Assembly (NCBI GenBank): GCA_036346205.1
Contig: JARFJB010001910.1
Span: 5,279,001 to 5,343,000 of the forward strand
Direction: 5' to 3'
Length of the DNA: 64,000 nt
Origin: Vesta saturnalis
Taxonomy: Eukaryota; Arthropoda; Insecta; Coleoptera; Lampyridae
Made by a program: the position numbers and the translations under genes. The notes under the pieces are model-generated. The model was given only the letters and a program-made list of their open reading frames with translations, made no database searches and was not told where the DNA came from. Below are positions 38,001 through 52,871 of the stretch, in pieces. Position 1 is the stretch's first letter. Each line of letters begins with the position of its first letter.

Positions 38001-41000
38001 GTGTTAGTGTTTGAATGCCTTCTTTAACTTTAGATATAGATTGTTTAAAGTTTGTTATCTCATCCATGCATTGAATCTGTTGTTGAGTTTTTGTTACAGC
38101 TTCCAACACGGCGTTTAGTGGGAATGATAAGGAAGCAAGCGATTTTGTCTTGGATGTTTCATTTATTAATGTTTTTAGTGAATTAGAGAGAAGAGTGATG
38201 TTTGTATTAAGTTCATTTTTATCTTTAGGTGATGCATACAAAAACGTATGAAATGGCTTCATTAAAGCCACAAGATTGCTGTACTGTTTTGAATCAATAT
38301 CTTCATAATTTCCATTTTCTTTCTCTAAATTTAGTACAGTGGCTTTAAGTGTATTTAAAGGAATGTGTAAATTTTCAGTAACCATATTTTTTTCTTTCTT
38401 CTGCAAGTAGTTTTCAATCGGGTGTTTAAGAGTATTTAATAGATTAATGTCATGCCTATTAATTGTGCCCTTAATACAGCCTAATGGAGCCATCATAGAT
38501 TTAATTGCTTCTGATACTAATTTAAAAGGTTTGGTTTGCAATGTAATCGGTAATATTTCTTCAATTTTTCGTTGAAGATTGGTAATAGCTGAAGTTACTG
38601 CAACTTTATCATATTTTTCACTTAGTGCTGACTGTAATTCTGTCAGTGGAAGTTTTAAGGTTTTTATCACATCAGCATCTTGCTGTAAAATGTCTTGGTC
38701 TTCAGATTTTTCTCCTATTGACGCTAAATTTTGCTCTAACCTTTGTAAAGAGTTTTTCAGATTTTGGAAATGTAACACCGCTGGGCCGGGTAACTCTTCG
38801 TTGACTATGCTTAATTGTCCTTTCAGCGGTTGTATGGCTTCTCTTAGATATTCAGCGATTAATAAATCTTGCCGAGGTTTATCTTTTGCTTCTTCTACAG
38901 CTTTTAATAACGCTTGCGTAGGTTTTATCATGAAAGAAAAAGTTTGGGATTCCGCAGAAATCATAGTTACTTTTTCATTTATTAATTTAAGTGCTTTGAT
39001 TGCTTTAAGAGCTTTTGGTTTTGTTAGTTTTGGTAAACTCGGTATGGAGGCCTGAATATTTTCTACACATTGTACAATTTCTGCAATTGTCTGTCTTGGA
39101 ATATCGTCTAGCACATGCAACTTAATTGTTTCAATTAAATCGTCAAGCGCTTTCAAAGGTTTTTCGAGATTTGCAGTTTGCACTTTTTGTAAATTATTTA
39201 CTTTTTCATGCACAATCTTCAGTGTATTGTTTGCTGTACTCATGGTTTTTAAATCTTCTTTAATCTTACTGATGGTCGCTTGCAAAGATTTTAAGACAGT
39301 ATTTTCTTCGAGAGTTGCAATGATGGTGGAAACATCGGTCACTGCGTGCGTTAAATTTTCGTTATCAAGTAATGCATCAACACCGTTCACAGCTGATGCT
39401 TCTTTTAACACTTTTGCCAATTTGTTAAAGGAGTTGGTTAAAGCTGAATGTTGTGGTAAATTTGTATTTTCAACTTGTGTTAGATTTTTTACTAACGTTT
39501 CTAAAGATGTTGCTAATTTTGCAACAGACTTTTGGGGAATGTTCAAAATTTGACTGTGTAAAGAGGAAACTGAAGTTTTTAAATTTGTAATTGACTCGTG
39601 CAGATTATTAATTGACTCTATCTTTTCTTCTATTTTGCTTATAACAGCTGACAACGTCTTTAAAGGTTTTACTGATGTCAGTTCTACTTTTTTTTCCGCA
39701 TGGTCGACAGCGAGTTTTTTGATGACTGTTTTAAGTAATTGCAAACCTTTGCTTAATTGAGGCATTTCAATTTTAATTAAATCAGGTTTTTGCATGGTGT
39801 TTGTAATTGTTACTGATAATTGTTTTAATGGTGTTCCTAATTCATTTAAATCTCGCGGGGAGATACTTTCAATTAAATCCAAAGGCTCTATTAAATCGCT
39901 AAGTGAAAGCACTGCTTCTTGTGCAAAAATCTCAGTATGCTGAATTTGTGCACAAATTCCTCTAATATCCGTTTTAAGTTGAACTACAGGTTGTCTTGCG
40001 GACTTCTTTTCAATTTTACAAATCGTACTCTGAATCTGTTCTAAAGGCTCTATGAGAAATTCACATTTTAAAATAGGGATTGTGAGCGCAATTGCTTTCT
40101 CAATCGTTTGCTTTAGATTTGCAAATTCTTCTTCTAGAGTTCCAGATATCAGCGCAACTTTTTGTAAAGTTAGAACATTACTTAAAAATTCTTGCAAAGT
40201 TTCTTGAGTCTCTTCAGAAAGCATAATCTGAGGTGAGTTTGCTATATTTTGTTCTAGTGTGTGCAAGGGACGTGTCAATAAGGTAACTGAAGGATTTATC
40301 GGATTCATTAGTTTGAAATCCTGCACCACTTGTCTTAACTCTAATTGTAAATCTTTCAGAGTGTTTGACTTTTTAGATGGCGAACCAACAATGGTAGCAA
40401 TCGCAGCTGTCATTTCATCTAATGGCGCTAAAATGCTTTCAAAAATTTTATATTGCGAAGGTTCCTCAACTATTTTATTAACTACGGATTGTACTACAAT
40501 AAACTCAGGTTTTACTATTTCTAACCTTTCTTTATCTGGAATTGCTTGTAGAATAGTTGCAAAATCTGTTAAAGTAGTATCTAGTAATGTAAGTGTATTC
40601 GCCTCTCTTTGCGTTATATCTGGCATATCACTACTCACTATATTCTTTTCAATAACTTTTAAATGCTTTTGCAAATTTTCGCAATTTTTCTTTAAATGGT
40701 CTAAATTTCCTGCGTTTTCACTAGCAATTCCTTCAATACTTTTTACCATTTGATTCACCGATTCTTGTAAGCTTTGACTTAATAACAAATCCTTACGTTT
40801 TGATTTAACCGATAATTTTTCTAACGCGCATGATGTATTTGTGACGGAAATTAGGAACTCTTGTATAGGTTCCGAAAACTCTGGCGTAATTGTATATTGA
40901 GCTGCTTCTGTAAACACCGATTCAACTGCTTTGTTTAAAGAGCTTAGGCGATCTTCTGTAACGCCAAACATCTGAGTGTCCATCGAACATACAACTACAT

Positions 41001-44000
41001 TTAAAATTGACTGATTCAGATCAGTATTTGCAGGTAGTGCATCTGCTACATCTTTTAAAGGACGTATTATTTCAGACACTTTCTCAGCTGCTGCAATTAC
41101 TAGCTGATTTTGGTGTGTATTTTGAATTTCGTCATTTTTAGTTTGAAGATTATTTATAGCTACAAGAACTTCTTCTGTAAGAACCATCGGTCTTGAAGGT
41201 AAAGCTGTTTCTATAGATTTTACTGCGTCTAAAAGTTTATTCCACGATAGTTCCATTTTTTTTGACGCGTTTGCGATTAGGTGATGTTCTATTGAAGCTT
41301 TAGTGATTAAGACTGCTTTTTGGATATTGAACTTTTCCTTTTCTAGCAGTTTGGGTTTATTGGCATTGTGAGCAATGCTTGCAATACAAGTACTTAATTC
41401 TTTTATTGCATTTTCAATTGGTATTAAGGTATCAACATATTCCATCTCAGATAGTTGCGCTCGCAATAATTGAACAGGCTCCTCTAAACTTAAAATTCCT
41501 TTTTGCATTCGGTTAGGCTTATTTTTCAACGTAGTCTTTAATGTTGCTATACTTGACTGTAGATGTGTCAATTCTGATTCAATAGGTCTGGTTGGTTCAC
41601 CTTTTGTGATTTGTAATTTTTGTAATTCGGGGCTTATTAATGGAACTTTAGCTATAGATGCTTTTAAGCATTGCAAAGCTTTTTGTAAAATAGGTTTTTC
41701 TAACACTAGTAACTCAGGAGTATGACTTGCGAATTCAAACTTTTGTAATGCTTCACTAAACTCTTTGAGTGATTTCTTTACCTCTTGAAGTATTGGTTCT
41801 GGAGAACTTTCTTTTGATGTCAGTGAGTCTATGACATTATCCAATATTTTTATGGGTGTTTCAATTTCTTTCATGTCGATTTGTGATTCATCTAGTTTTG
41901 ATATAGTGATATGAGCTTCCGATAATAATTCTCTGATTTGTTGTGCGGGTTCAGGTTCTGTTAAATTTAGTAACTCTTCAACTGATTGAATACTGCTTAG
42001 AAGATTATTCCAAGCAGGTTCGGTAATTTTGAGTGATTTTGCTGTTGCACTTAAGTGTTGTTGAATTGAAGATTTGGTAACTGCCAGTGCTTTCTTAAAA
42101 TTCAGAGTTTCTTGTTCTAGCAGTTTCGGTTTTTGAGCAGAATGTCCAATGTTTTCAACAAACGCACTCATTTCCTTTAATGCTTTCTGTACAGGAATCA
42201 AAGTTTCAACACTTTTCTTTAAGCTAGTTTGAGATAACTGCGCTTGAAGTAACTCTACTGGTTCTGCCAAACTTAAAATTCCGCTTTGCAGTTTGTTTAA
42301 ATCGTTTTTCAACTCACTCCCTAACTCTGCAATACTCGACTGCAAGTGACTTAACTCTGATTTAATCTGCTGTACTGGGTCTACGCTTTTTATCACCATT
42401 TTTTGTAATTCTGGACTTACAAGTGACACTTCATCCAAAGACGCTTTGAAAGATTGCAAAGCCTTTTTTAATTTTGGTTTCTCTAAATCTAGAGATTTAA
42501 GAGTTTGACTTGCAACTTCGAATTGTTGCAATGATTTTGTAAATTGTTTGATTGGTTCACATAAATTTTGAATAAGTTCTGTAGAAGCAACATCTTTTAA
42601 ACTTCCCGTTAAAAGAGCATCTGAAATATTATCTAGTACTTTTATAGGTTCGTCAATTTCTTCTACATTAGCTTGAGATCTATTAATTTTTTTAATGATG
42701 TTGTGAACTTCGGATATTAACTCTTTTAAATTTTGCGCTGGAAGAATTTCTTTTGGGCTTAATGATTCTTCAAATAAGTGAATAGTGTTTAATAATTTGT
42801 TCCATGCTGGAATTGTAATCTCAAGATGTTTTGGTGCTATCTGTAAGTGATGTTGGATTGTTTCTTTAGTTGCTGCCACTGATTTATGAAGGTGTAATTT
42901 TTCTTGCTGTTGGACTTCCGGATTTTGAGCAGAACTTACAATATTTTTAACATGCATACACAATTCTTCCAACGCGTAGTGCACAGGCACCAAAGATTCA
43001 ACATTTACATTTGAATTAATTGCAGAAAGTTTCGTTTGAAGTAATTCTACTGGTTCAACTAAACTTAGAATACCCTGTTGCGTTTTGTCTGATTCGTCGT
43101 TCAACTCATCTCTAAATTCTAAAATACACGACTGCAAATGTGCTAAATCTGACTTAATTGCTTCCACACTTTTCACCTGGAATTTTTGTAATTCTGGAGT
43201 TATAAACAATATCTTCTCTAGTGACGTTTTAAAACATTGTAAAGCTTTTTGTAGTTCTGGATTTTCTAATTCTGACACTTGTGGAGCATGACTGACAATT
43301 GCGAATTCATGCAGTGCCTTATTAAATTCTTTAATTGGTTTACATAAATCTTCAAGTATTGTTTCCGGAACAGTATCTTCTCCACCTTTAGATAAACGCG
43401 CATTTATAACATTATCCAACATTTTTATTGGGGCTTCAAGTTCTCTTCTGGTTTGTGATTGATCTAATGTTTTAATAGTATCATGGACTTCTAACAGTAA
43501 CTCTTTGATTTGTTGTGCAGGGTTAACATTTCCTTTAACTAAAACCGCTTCCACAGATTCAATTGCGCGCAAAAATTTTTTCCACGCTGGTTCACTAATT
43601 TCAATTTGTTTTGGTATGGCCACATTTAAATGCTGTTCAATTGACTCTTTAGTCCCAACCAATGCTCTTTGAAGATTCAGTGTTTCTAGCTCTAGTACTA
43701 TTGGTTTTTTAGTAGAATAGGTAATATTTTCAACGCATGTACTAATTTTTTTAAACGCGTTTTGTACAGGAATTAAAGACTCGCCATTCTCATTTTCGGA
43801 TAATTGCGCTTGGAGAAGCTCTACTGGTTCTTTTAAACTTAAAATCCCTTTCTGAACTTTGTTCGGATTTTCCTTTAACTCAGTCCTCAATGTTTCAATG
43901 CTTGAATGTAAATATATTAGTTGTGCTTTTACACTTTGTACTGGTTCAATATCTCTAATTTGTAATTTTTGTAATTCTGAACCTATAAATGGCAGTTTAT

Positions 44001-47000
44001 CCAAAGAATCCTTGAAACATTGCAAGGCTTTCTGTAGTTTAGGTTTTTCCAAATCTGCTAACTCAGAAGTTTGACTAACAAAAGCAAACTCTTGCAAGGC
44101 TTTATTAAATTCTTTAACTACTACGCACATGTCATGAACTGTAGCTTGTTGAACAGTGTCTTTCGTACATTCTGATAAAAATGCATCTATAACATTATCT
44201 AAAATTTGTATCGGTGCTTCAACCTCTTTTCTGGTTTGAGATTCCTCTAATTGTTCAATTGTATTGTGGACTTCAGAGAGTAACTCTTTTATTTGTTGTG
44301 CATGTTGAACGTTTTCTTTACTTATAGATTCTTCTAAAGATTGAACAGCATTCAAAAGCTTGTTCCACGCTGGTTCACTAATCTCAAGTGACTTTGGTGT
44401 CGCCACATTCAAATGTTGCTGAATAGACTCTTTAGTTCCCAGTAATGCTTTTTTAAGATTCAATGTTTGCTGCTCCAGCACTGCTGGTTTTTGAGCTGAG
44501 TAGGCAATGTTTTCAACGCATGCAGTAATTTCTTTCAACGCGTGTTCTACAGAAACTAAAGATTCAACATTCTCACTTTCAGATAATTGCGCTTGAAGGA
44601 GCTCTATTGGTTCTTTCAAACTTAAAATCCCTTTCTGAACTTGATTCGGATTTTCTATTAACTCAGCGCTCAGTGTTTCAATGCTTGAATGTAAATATAG
44701 TAGTTGTGCCTTTACACTTTGTACTGGTTCAATATCTCTAATTTGTAATGTTTGTAATTCTGGACCTATAAATGGCATTTTATTCAAAGAATCCTTAAAA
44801 TATTGCAAGGCTTTCTGTAGTTTAGGTTTTTCCAAATCTACTGTCTCAGAAGTTTGACTAACAAGAGCAAACTCTTCCAAAGTTTTATTAAATTCTGTAA
44901 CAAGTACGCATGTGTCATGAAGTGTAGCATGTGGTATAGTGTCTTTCGTACATTCTGATAAAAATGCATCTACAATCTTATCTAAAATTTGTATTGATGC
45001 ATCAACTTCTTTTTTGGTTTGAGATTCCTCCAATTGTTCAATAGTATTGTGGACTTCAGAAAGTAACTCTTTGATTTGTTGTGCAGAATTAACGTTTTCT
45101 GTACTTAAAGACTCTTCTACAAATTGAACAACATTCAAGAGTTTATTCCACGCTGGTTCACTAATCTCAACTGACTTTAGTGTGGTCGCACTCAAGTGTT
45201 GCTGAATAGAGACTTTAGTTCCCAGTAATGCTTTTTTAAGATTCAATGTTTGTTGCTCTAACACTGCTGGTTTTTCAGTTTGGTAGCCAATGTCTTCAAC
45301 GCATGTAATAATTTCTTTCAACGCGTTTTGCACAGAAACTAAGGATTCAACATTTTCACTTTCAGATAATTGCGCTTGGAGAAGCTCTAGTGGTTCTTCC
45401 AAACTTAAAATCCCTTTCTGAACTTGGTTCGGATTTTCTTTTAACTCAGCCCTAAGTACTTCAATGCTTGAATGTAAATATATTAGTTGTGCCTTTACAC
45501 TTTGTAGTGGTTCAATATCTCTAATTTGTAATTTTTGTAATTCTGGACCTATAAATGGCAATTTATTCAAAGAATCCTTAAAACATTGCAAGGCTTTCTG
45601 TAGTTTAGGTTTTTCCAAATCTATTGTCTCAGAAGTTTGACTAACAAGAGCAAACTCTTGTATAGTTTTATTTAATTCTGTAACTAGTACGCATGTGTCA
45701 TGAAGTGTAGCCTGTGGTATAGTGTCTTTCGTACATTCTGATAAAAATGCATCTACAACCTTATCTAAAATTTGTATTGATGCATCAACTTCTTTTTTGG
45801 TTTGAGATTCCTCCAATTGTTCAATAGTATTGTGGATTTCGGAGAGTAACTCTTTGATTTGTTGTGCAGAATTAACGTTTTCTGTACTTAAAGACTCTTC
45901 TACAGATTGAACAGCATTCAAAAGTTTATTCCACGCTGGTTCACTAATCTCAACTGACTTTAGTGTGGTCGCACTCAAGTGTTGCTGAATAGAGACTTTA
46001 GTTCCCAGTAATGCTTTTTTAAGATTCAATGTTTGTTGCTCTAACACTGCTGGTTTTTCAGTTTGGTAGCCAATGTCTTCAACACATGTAATAATTTCTT
46101 TCAACGCGTTTTGCACAGAAACTAAAGATTCAACATTTTCACTTTCAGATAATTGCGCTTGGAGAAGCTCTAGTGGTTCTTCCAAACATAAAATACCTTT
46201 CTGAACTTGGTTCAGATTTTCTTTTAACTCGGCCCTCAGTGTTTCAATGCTTGAATGTAAATATATTAGTTGTGCTTTTACACTTTGTACTCGCTCAATA
46301 TCTCTAATTTGCAATTTTTGTAATTCTGGACCTATAAATGGCAATTTATTCAAAGAATCCTTAAAACATTGCAAGGATTTCTGTAGTTTAGGTTTTTCCA
46401 AATCTCTTGTCTCAGAAGTTTGACTAACAAGAGCAAACTCTTGCAAAGTTTTATTGAATTCTGTAACTAGTACGCATGTGTCATGAAGTGTAGCATGTGG
46501 TATACTGTCTTTCCTACATTCTGATAAAAATGCATCTACCACCTTATCTAAAATTTGTATTGATGCATCAACTTCTTTTTTGGTTTGAGATTCCTCCAAT
46601 TGTTCAATAGTATTGTGGATTTCGGAGAGTAACTCTTTGATTTGTTGTGAAGAATCAACGTTTTCTGCAATTAAAGACTCTTCTACAAACTGAACAACAT
46701 TCAAGAGTTTATTCCAAGCTGGTTCGCTAATCTCAACTGTCTTTGGTGTCGCCTCATTCAAGTGTTGCTGAATTGCCTCTTTAGTTCCCAGTAATGCTTT
46801 TTTAAGATTCAATGTTTGTTGCTGTAACACTGCTGGTTTTTTAGTTTGGTAGCCAATGTCTTCAACGCATGTAATAATTTCTTTCAACGCGTTTTGCACA
46901 GAAACTAAAGATTCAACATTTTCACTTTCAGATAATTGCGCTTGGAGAAGCTCTAGTGGTTCTTCCAAACTTAAAATCCCTTTCTGAACTTGGTTCGGAT

Positions 47001-50000
47001 TTTCTTTTAACTCAGCCCTCAGTGTTTCAATGCTTGAATGTAAATATATTAGTTGTGCCTTTACACTTTGTACTCGCTCAATATCTCTAATTTGTAATTT
47101 TTGTAATTCTGGACCTATAAATGGCAATTTATTCAAAGAATCCTTAAAACATTGCAAGGCTTTCTGTAGTTTAGGTTTTTCCAAATCTATTGTCTCAGAA
47201 GTTTGCCTAACAAGAGCAAACTCTTGCAAGGCTTTATTAAATTCTATAATTAGTACACATGTGTCATGAAGTGTAGCATATGGTATAGTGTCTTTCGTAC
47301 TTTTTGATAAAAATGAATCTACAACCTTATCTAAAATTTGTATTGGTGCATCTACTTCTTTTTTGGTTTGAGATTCCTCCAATTGTTCAATAGTATTGTG
47401 GACTTCAGACAGCAACTCTTTGATTTGTTGTGCGGAATTAATGTTTTCTGTACTTAAAGACTCTTCTACAGACAGAACAGTATTCAAAAGTTTATTCCAA
47501 GCTGGTTCACTAATCTCAACTGACTTTTGTGTGGCCACATTCAAATGTTGCTGAATTGACTCTTTAGTTCCCATCAATGCTTTTTTAAGATTCAATGTTT
47601 GTTGCTCTAACACTGCTGGTTTTTTAGTTTGGTAGCCAATGTCTTCAACACATGTAATAATTTCTTTCAACGCGTTTTGTACAGGAATTAAAGATTCAAC
47701 ATTCTCACTTTCAGATAATTGCGCTTGAAGGAACTCTACAGGTTCTTTTAAACTTAAAATACCTTTTTGCGTTTGATTAGGATTTTCCTTTAACTTAGTA
47801 CTCAATGCTTCAATGCTTGAATGTAAATATGTTAGTTGTGCCTTCACACTTTGTACTGGTTCAATATTTCTAATTTGTAATTTTTGTAATCCTGGACTTA
47901 TGAATGCCAGTGTATCTAAAGAGTCTTTTAAACATTGCAAGGCTTTGTGTAGTTTAGGTTTTTTCAAATCTGCTAACTCAGAAATTTGACTGACGAGAGC
48001 AAACTCTTGCAAAGCTTTGTTAAATTCTTTTGTTAGTAAGCATATGTCTTGAAGTGTGGCATGTGGGATAGTGTCTTTCGTACTTTCGAATGCATCTAAA
48101 ACACTGTCTAAAACTTTTATTGGTGCTTCTACTTCTTTTCTGATTTGAGATTCATCTAATATTTCAATAGTGTTGTGAACTTCAGCAAGTAACTGTTTGA
48201 TTTGTTGTGCAGAATTAACGTTTTCTGTACTTAAAGACTTTTCTACAGATTGAACAGTGTGCAAAAGTTCATTCCACGCTGATTCACTAATCTCAACTTG
48301 TTTTGGTGTAGATACTTTCAAATGTTGCTCAATTGACTCTTTAGTTCCAACCAATGCTCTTTGAAGATTCAGTATTTCTTTCTCTAGTATATTTGGTTTT
48401 TTAGATGAGTAGACAATATCTTCAACGCATGTTCTAATTTCTTCCAACGCGTTTTGTACAGGAACTAAAGATTCAACATTCTCATTTTCAGATAACTGCG
48501 CTTGGAGAAGCTTTATTGGTTCTTTCAAACTTAAAATTCCTTTTTGAACTGGATTCGGATTTTCCTTTAACTCAATTTTCAATGTTTCTATGGTTAATTG
48601 TAGATTGGTTAGTTGTGACTTCACACTTTTTACTGGTTCAATATCTATAATTTGTAATTTTTGTAATTCTGGACTTATAAATGGCAGTTTATCTAAGGAA
48701 TCTTTGAAACATTGCAATGCCCTCTGTAATTTAGGCTTTTCCAGATCTGTTAATTGAGAGGTCTGACTGGTAAAAGCAAACTCTTGCATAACTTGATTAA
48801 ATTCTTTAAGAAGTACGCATATGCCTTGCAGTGTTGCATCTGGAATACGTTCTTTCGCATTTTCTGATAAAAATGCATTTACAACATTATCTAAAATTTG
48901 TATTGGTGCTTCAACTTCTTTTCTGGTTTGAGATTCCTCTAATTGTTCAATAGTATTGTGGGCTTCAGACAGTAGCTCTTTTATTTGTTGTGCAGGTTGC
49001 ACGGTTTCTTTACTCAAAGACTCTTCTACAGATTGAACAGCATTGAAAAGTTTGATCCACGCGGGTTCACTAATTTCAGCTGACTTTCGTGTGACTGCAC
49101 TCAAGTGTTGCTGAATTGACTCTTTAGTTACTACCAATGCTGTTTGAAGGTTCATTATTTCTTGATCTAGCACTGAGGGTTTTTGAATTGAGTGGGCAAT
49201 ATTTTCAACGCATGTACTAATTTGTTTTAACGCGTTTTTCACAAGGATCGACGATTCAACATTATCACTATCAGATAATTGTGTTTGAAGTAACTCTGCT
49301 GGTTCTATCAAACCTAAAATCCCTTTTTGCATTTGATTCGGGTGTTTTTTCAATTCAATCCTCAATTGTTCAATTGTAGACTGTAAATTAGCTAGTTCTG
49401 CTCTTAAGTTTTGTACTGGTTCAACATTGCTCAATACTAATTTTTGTAATTCAGGGCTTATGATTTGCACCTTATTTAAAGAAACTTTGAAACATAGCAA
49501 AGCTTCTTGTAGTTTAGATTTTTCTAAATCTACTAATTGAGGAGTGTGACTCACGCCTTGGAATTCTTGTATCGCTTTACCAAATTTTTTAAGTTGGTCG
49601 CATAAATCGTAAATAACTGCATCAGAAACGTCTACCTTGGTACCAAGTAAAATATGGTCTACAATATTATCCAAAATGTGTACTGGCGCTCGAAGTTCTT
49701 CTTTGGTTTGATTCCCATCTAATTTTTCGATAATGTTATCAACTTCTGATAGAAGCACTTTAATTTCCTCTGCTGGATGACTTAATGATTTCTCCACCAA
49801 TTGAATGGCACTTAAAAATTTGTTCCATGCCGGTGGTAAAATTTGAACTGTTTGTGGGATGTTTGAAATAAGATGACGTTCAATTAAAGCTTTTGTAGCT
49901 GTTACTGCAGTTTTAAGTTTAACTTTTTTTAGATCTAATGTACTTGGACTTTGGCCAGTAAGAACTATATTTTCAATGCTAGTACTTAATTCTTGGATAA

Positions 50001-52871
50001 CGTTTTGGATAGGAATTAAACCGTAATGAGCCATTTCATTTATTTCCATAAGTAGTAAAGCTGTTGGTTCTTTTAGGTTTAAAACACTTAACAAGCCAAT
50101 CTGTTCGAGATCTTTACTATTTAATTTCTTAATGATTGATTGCAAATTCTCTAATTGGATGTTGATTTCTTCTGCAGATTGTAATTCAACACTTTCTGTA
50201 AGTGTCGCGTTTATTTGCTCTGCAGTAGGATCTTCTATTTTTTTTAAACTCTCGAGTTGTAAAGAATCTTCTACTGATTGAATTGCATTTAGCAATCTAT
50301 TCCATGCAGGTTGCGTGATTTCAACTTTTTGTGAAGTACCTGGAATTGGGTGACGCTCAATTGAAGTCTTGGTAGCAGCAATTGCTTTTTGCAGGTTTAT
50401 TCTTCCATGCTCTAATAAAGTAGGATTTTGCACACTATGTGCAATATTAACAAAATACTGACTTAATTCTTGGATTGCGGTTTGCAGAGGTGCTGAAGTG
50501 TCAATGTTTTCAGCTTCTTCAGACAGTTCCACTTGGAGTAACTCCACGGTTTCTTGTAAGCGTAATGCACTTAAAAGTTTCTTTCGATCTTGTTTTGGTA
50601 TTTCTTTCACCACACTTTTAAATTCTTCGATACTTGAGTGTAGATGTTTCAATTCTAATTTAATGTTTAATGGAGATTTTGCACTTTCTATTTGTAGTTT
50701 CTGTAGCGCTGGGCTTATGAAAGGCATTTTCTCTAGAGTCGATTTAAAATTTACCAAAGCTTGTTGGAAATTTGGTTTTTCAAAATTTGAAATTTCAAAT
50801 TCTTGCAATACGTCGTTAAATTCTTGAACAGGTTTGTATATCTCCTGAAGTACATTTGCAGGAAGAATGTCAGTTATATTTATTAAAGCATTCACAGTTT
50901 CTTTGGCATCACCTCGCAAAGCTTCTGATGTTTCCATTTTTTCTAGCATGGTGTGTACTTTCCACAATATCCCTTTAATTTCTTGCGAAAGTTGTTTTTC
51001 ATTGGAAAGGACGCAAATTTCTTTTAAATTTTCACTCACTTTGCTAATATTTGCTACAAATGGTTTTAAGACCTTAACTGTTTCGGATGCTTTGGAATTT
51101 TTCTTTATGAGAGCTTTAGTTCGCACTATAATATTTCCAAGCGCAACCACAACTGATGATCGCACATTCTCAACTTGTTCTGGGATTTTCGCTTCGATAA
51201 GACTAGCAATAGCAACATTTAGTTGTGCAAATGGGGTTTCAAGCGTATTTTGGTCTTCTTTTAATGCTATAATTTTACTGGAAATGTTTTCAAAAACCTC
51301 TTGTAGATTAGAAATATTTACAAAGATTTCATAGGCACATGGTATAGTGTTAGGTAGAATTTGAGACAGAGTCAAAATTGTTGACTGTAAACTTATCAGG
51401 GGGTACTTTAGCGCGTTATCTTCCGTACTTTTGTTCACAATTTTTTCAATGAGGCATGTAATTAATTTACAAGAAGGAGCGAAATTGGAGTCCGCTAGAT
51501 TAGTTAGGCTATCAATTAAGATTTCTTTGGTATTATAAATTTTTTCTCTTAAAGTTGATATTGTTTCTATTGGCACTGCAGCTGGGATCATATTCTCCAA
51601 TAGTTCTAGGGGATTTTGAAGGTTCTGAACTACGTAAGCATCCTCATTGGAGAGTGAATTTATGTCTTTTATTTTAGATTGCACTATCTCAATTAGCGTT
51701 TGAAGCAACTCACAGTCGTTATCAATTGCTTTATCAATTTTATCTACAGTATTCACGAAACCATTTAAAACTTCCGAAAGTACTGCACACTTTGGTGTCA
51801 CTGAACAAATTTTCAATGCATCTTCTGCCGACTCTTTTAATTTTTTTAACGATTTTATATCTGCACCCTGGCAATGTCTTAAAGCTAGAATCTCTTCTTT
51901 AAAATTTGTTATATTTGATGCATCTTCAACTTTAACCTCTTCCATTTCTAATAACTGGTACATTACAGTCATAAGAGGCAAATGCAGGGTTATGATTGCT
52001 GCGTTTTTTATATTAACTTTTAATTGGGATATATTTGAAATTAAATCAATTATGGGCTGACTTAATTCTTCACAGACGATAATTCTGTTAGTAACCATTT
52101 CAAGAGTTAATGTTGCAACTTGAGGAGATAGTTGTTTGGATTCTGTTATTTCCGCCTTATCAAAAGACAAGCAAACGCGCTCTATCGAATGTTTAAAGCT
52201 TTGCAATGCTTGTTGTACCTCAGGTTTTTGGATTTCACGTAATTGAGATGGTCTGGGTGTATGTTCTACCTCAACAATTATTACAGCCAGTTTCTGTGCA
52301 TCTTTCATTAAAGTACCAATTTCTGAAACGTTCGTCTCTTTAAGGCAGCTTAAACTATGTTGTAGACTTTGAAGAGGAGTTGCTAAGTTAATCACGTGGA
52401 TTACTTGCGTAGGCACTTTTTGGGTTTGGATTTGTAATGAATTCAGTAAAGCACGCAAATGTTCCATTTGTACATTTTTAATAGTTCCAATTAAAGCTTT
52501 AAGAGGTTGTTGCAATTCAACGGCAACTGTTTTCGTAACCGCTTCAGAACTAGAGCGTATTTCTTTTAAAACAGCTAAAACTGATTCATGTTGTAGCTTT
52601 GAGGCTTTAATATCTCTTATTTGTGTACAAAGTTTTAGTATTGGATGTTTTATGTCTAATAACTTTTGTAAATCATCTGAGTTTTGATTTGCTAATACAG
52701 CTATAGAAAGCTGAGATAACGGTTCTTGCATTTGAGCAAGAGGGAGATTTTCCAGTTGTTCGAAGTCAACTTCATGTACGCGGTGTTGCAACAATTTCAA
52801 TTGTGAAGCTAACTGCGCTTTCTGGTTCAAATTATTTAACGCATTATTGAGTACAGTTGAAACCTCAGAAC
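35034..52871 (-). CDS. Unc-89: Giant exon, downstream frame: 261-residue helical repeats, KSP-type linker, Ig1-Ig4
   Basis: About 5,945 codons without a stop, ending at the donor CAAAAG|GTAAGTG. Order in gene direction: divergent helical sequence (52.8-50.0 kb); 261-residue repeats with a conserved PAWNKLL motif (50.0-41.0 kb); more divergent leucine-rich helices (41-37.1 kb); a Lys/Ser/Glu linker with KKSPSPPK and KKSPSPKK (37.1-36.1 kb); Ig1 (about 36,088-35,808), Ig2 (35,778-35,498), Ig3 (35,442-35,160, canonical Cys residues lost) and the start of Ig4. Ig/FN3 similarity and the KSP linker favour Unc-89/obscurin, a sarcomeric M-line scaffold; Stretchin-Mlck or another titin relative is the alternative. 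No kinase, SH3, DH or PH domain lies in the window. Confidence 0.8.
36090..37130 (-). other. Lys/Ser/Glu-rich linker with KSPSP motifs
   Basis: About 345 residues linking the helical region to the Ig domains. It is rich in K, E, S, T and has KKSPSPPK (about 36,945), KKSPSPKK (about 36,850) and KTSSPPK (about 36,600), likely proline-directed phosphorylation sites. C. elegans UNC-89 has a KSP-repeat region next to its Ig domains, which supports the family call, although the motif is low in complexity. Confidence 0.6.
41000..50000 (-). repeat. Coding tandem array of 783 bp (261-codon) units
   Basis: The landmark encoding (S/G)PELQKLQ falls at 41,630, 42,413, 43,196, 43,979, 44,762, 45,545, 46,328, 47,111, 47,894, 48,671 and 49,454: every step is 783 bp except one of 777. 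A PAW(N/K)(K/N)(L/F)L motif recurs 13 times in and beside the array. The copies at 44.7-47.7 kb are almost identical over long stretches (for example near 45,240, 46,022, 46,805 and 47,588), whereas outer copies diverge. Each unit predicts about ten short helices separated by Pro or Asn/Asp turns. Confidence 0.92.

Noticed and set aside
41000..50000. Tandem repeats considered as a CRISPR-like or satellite array
   Set aside because: The units stay in frame, vary mainly at tolerable codon positions, and encode a consistent helical protein, so this is a coding repeat. No short direct repeats with unique spacers exist in the window.
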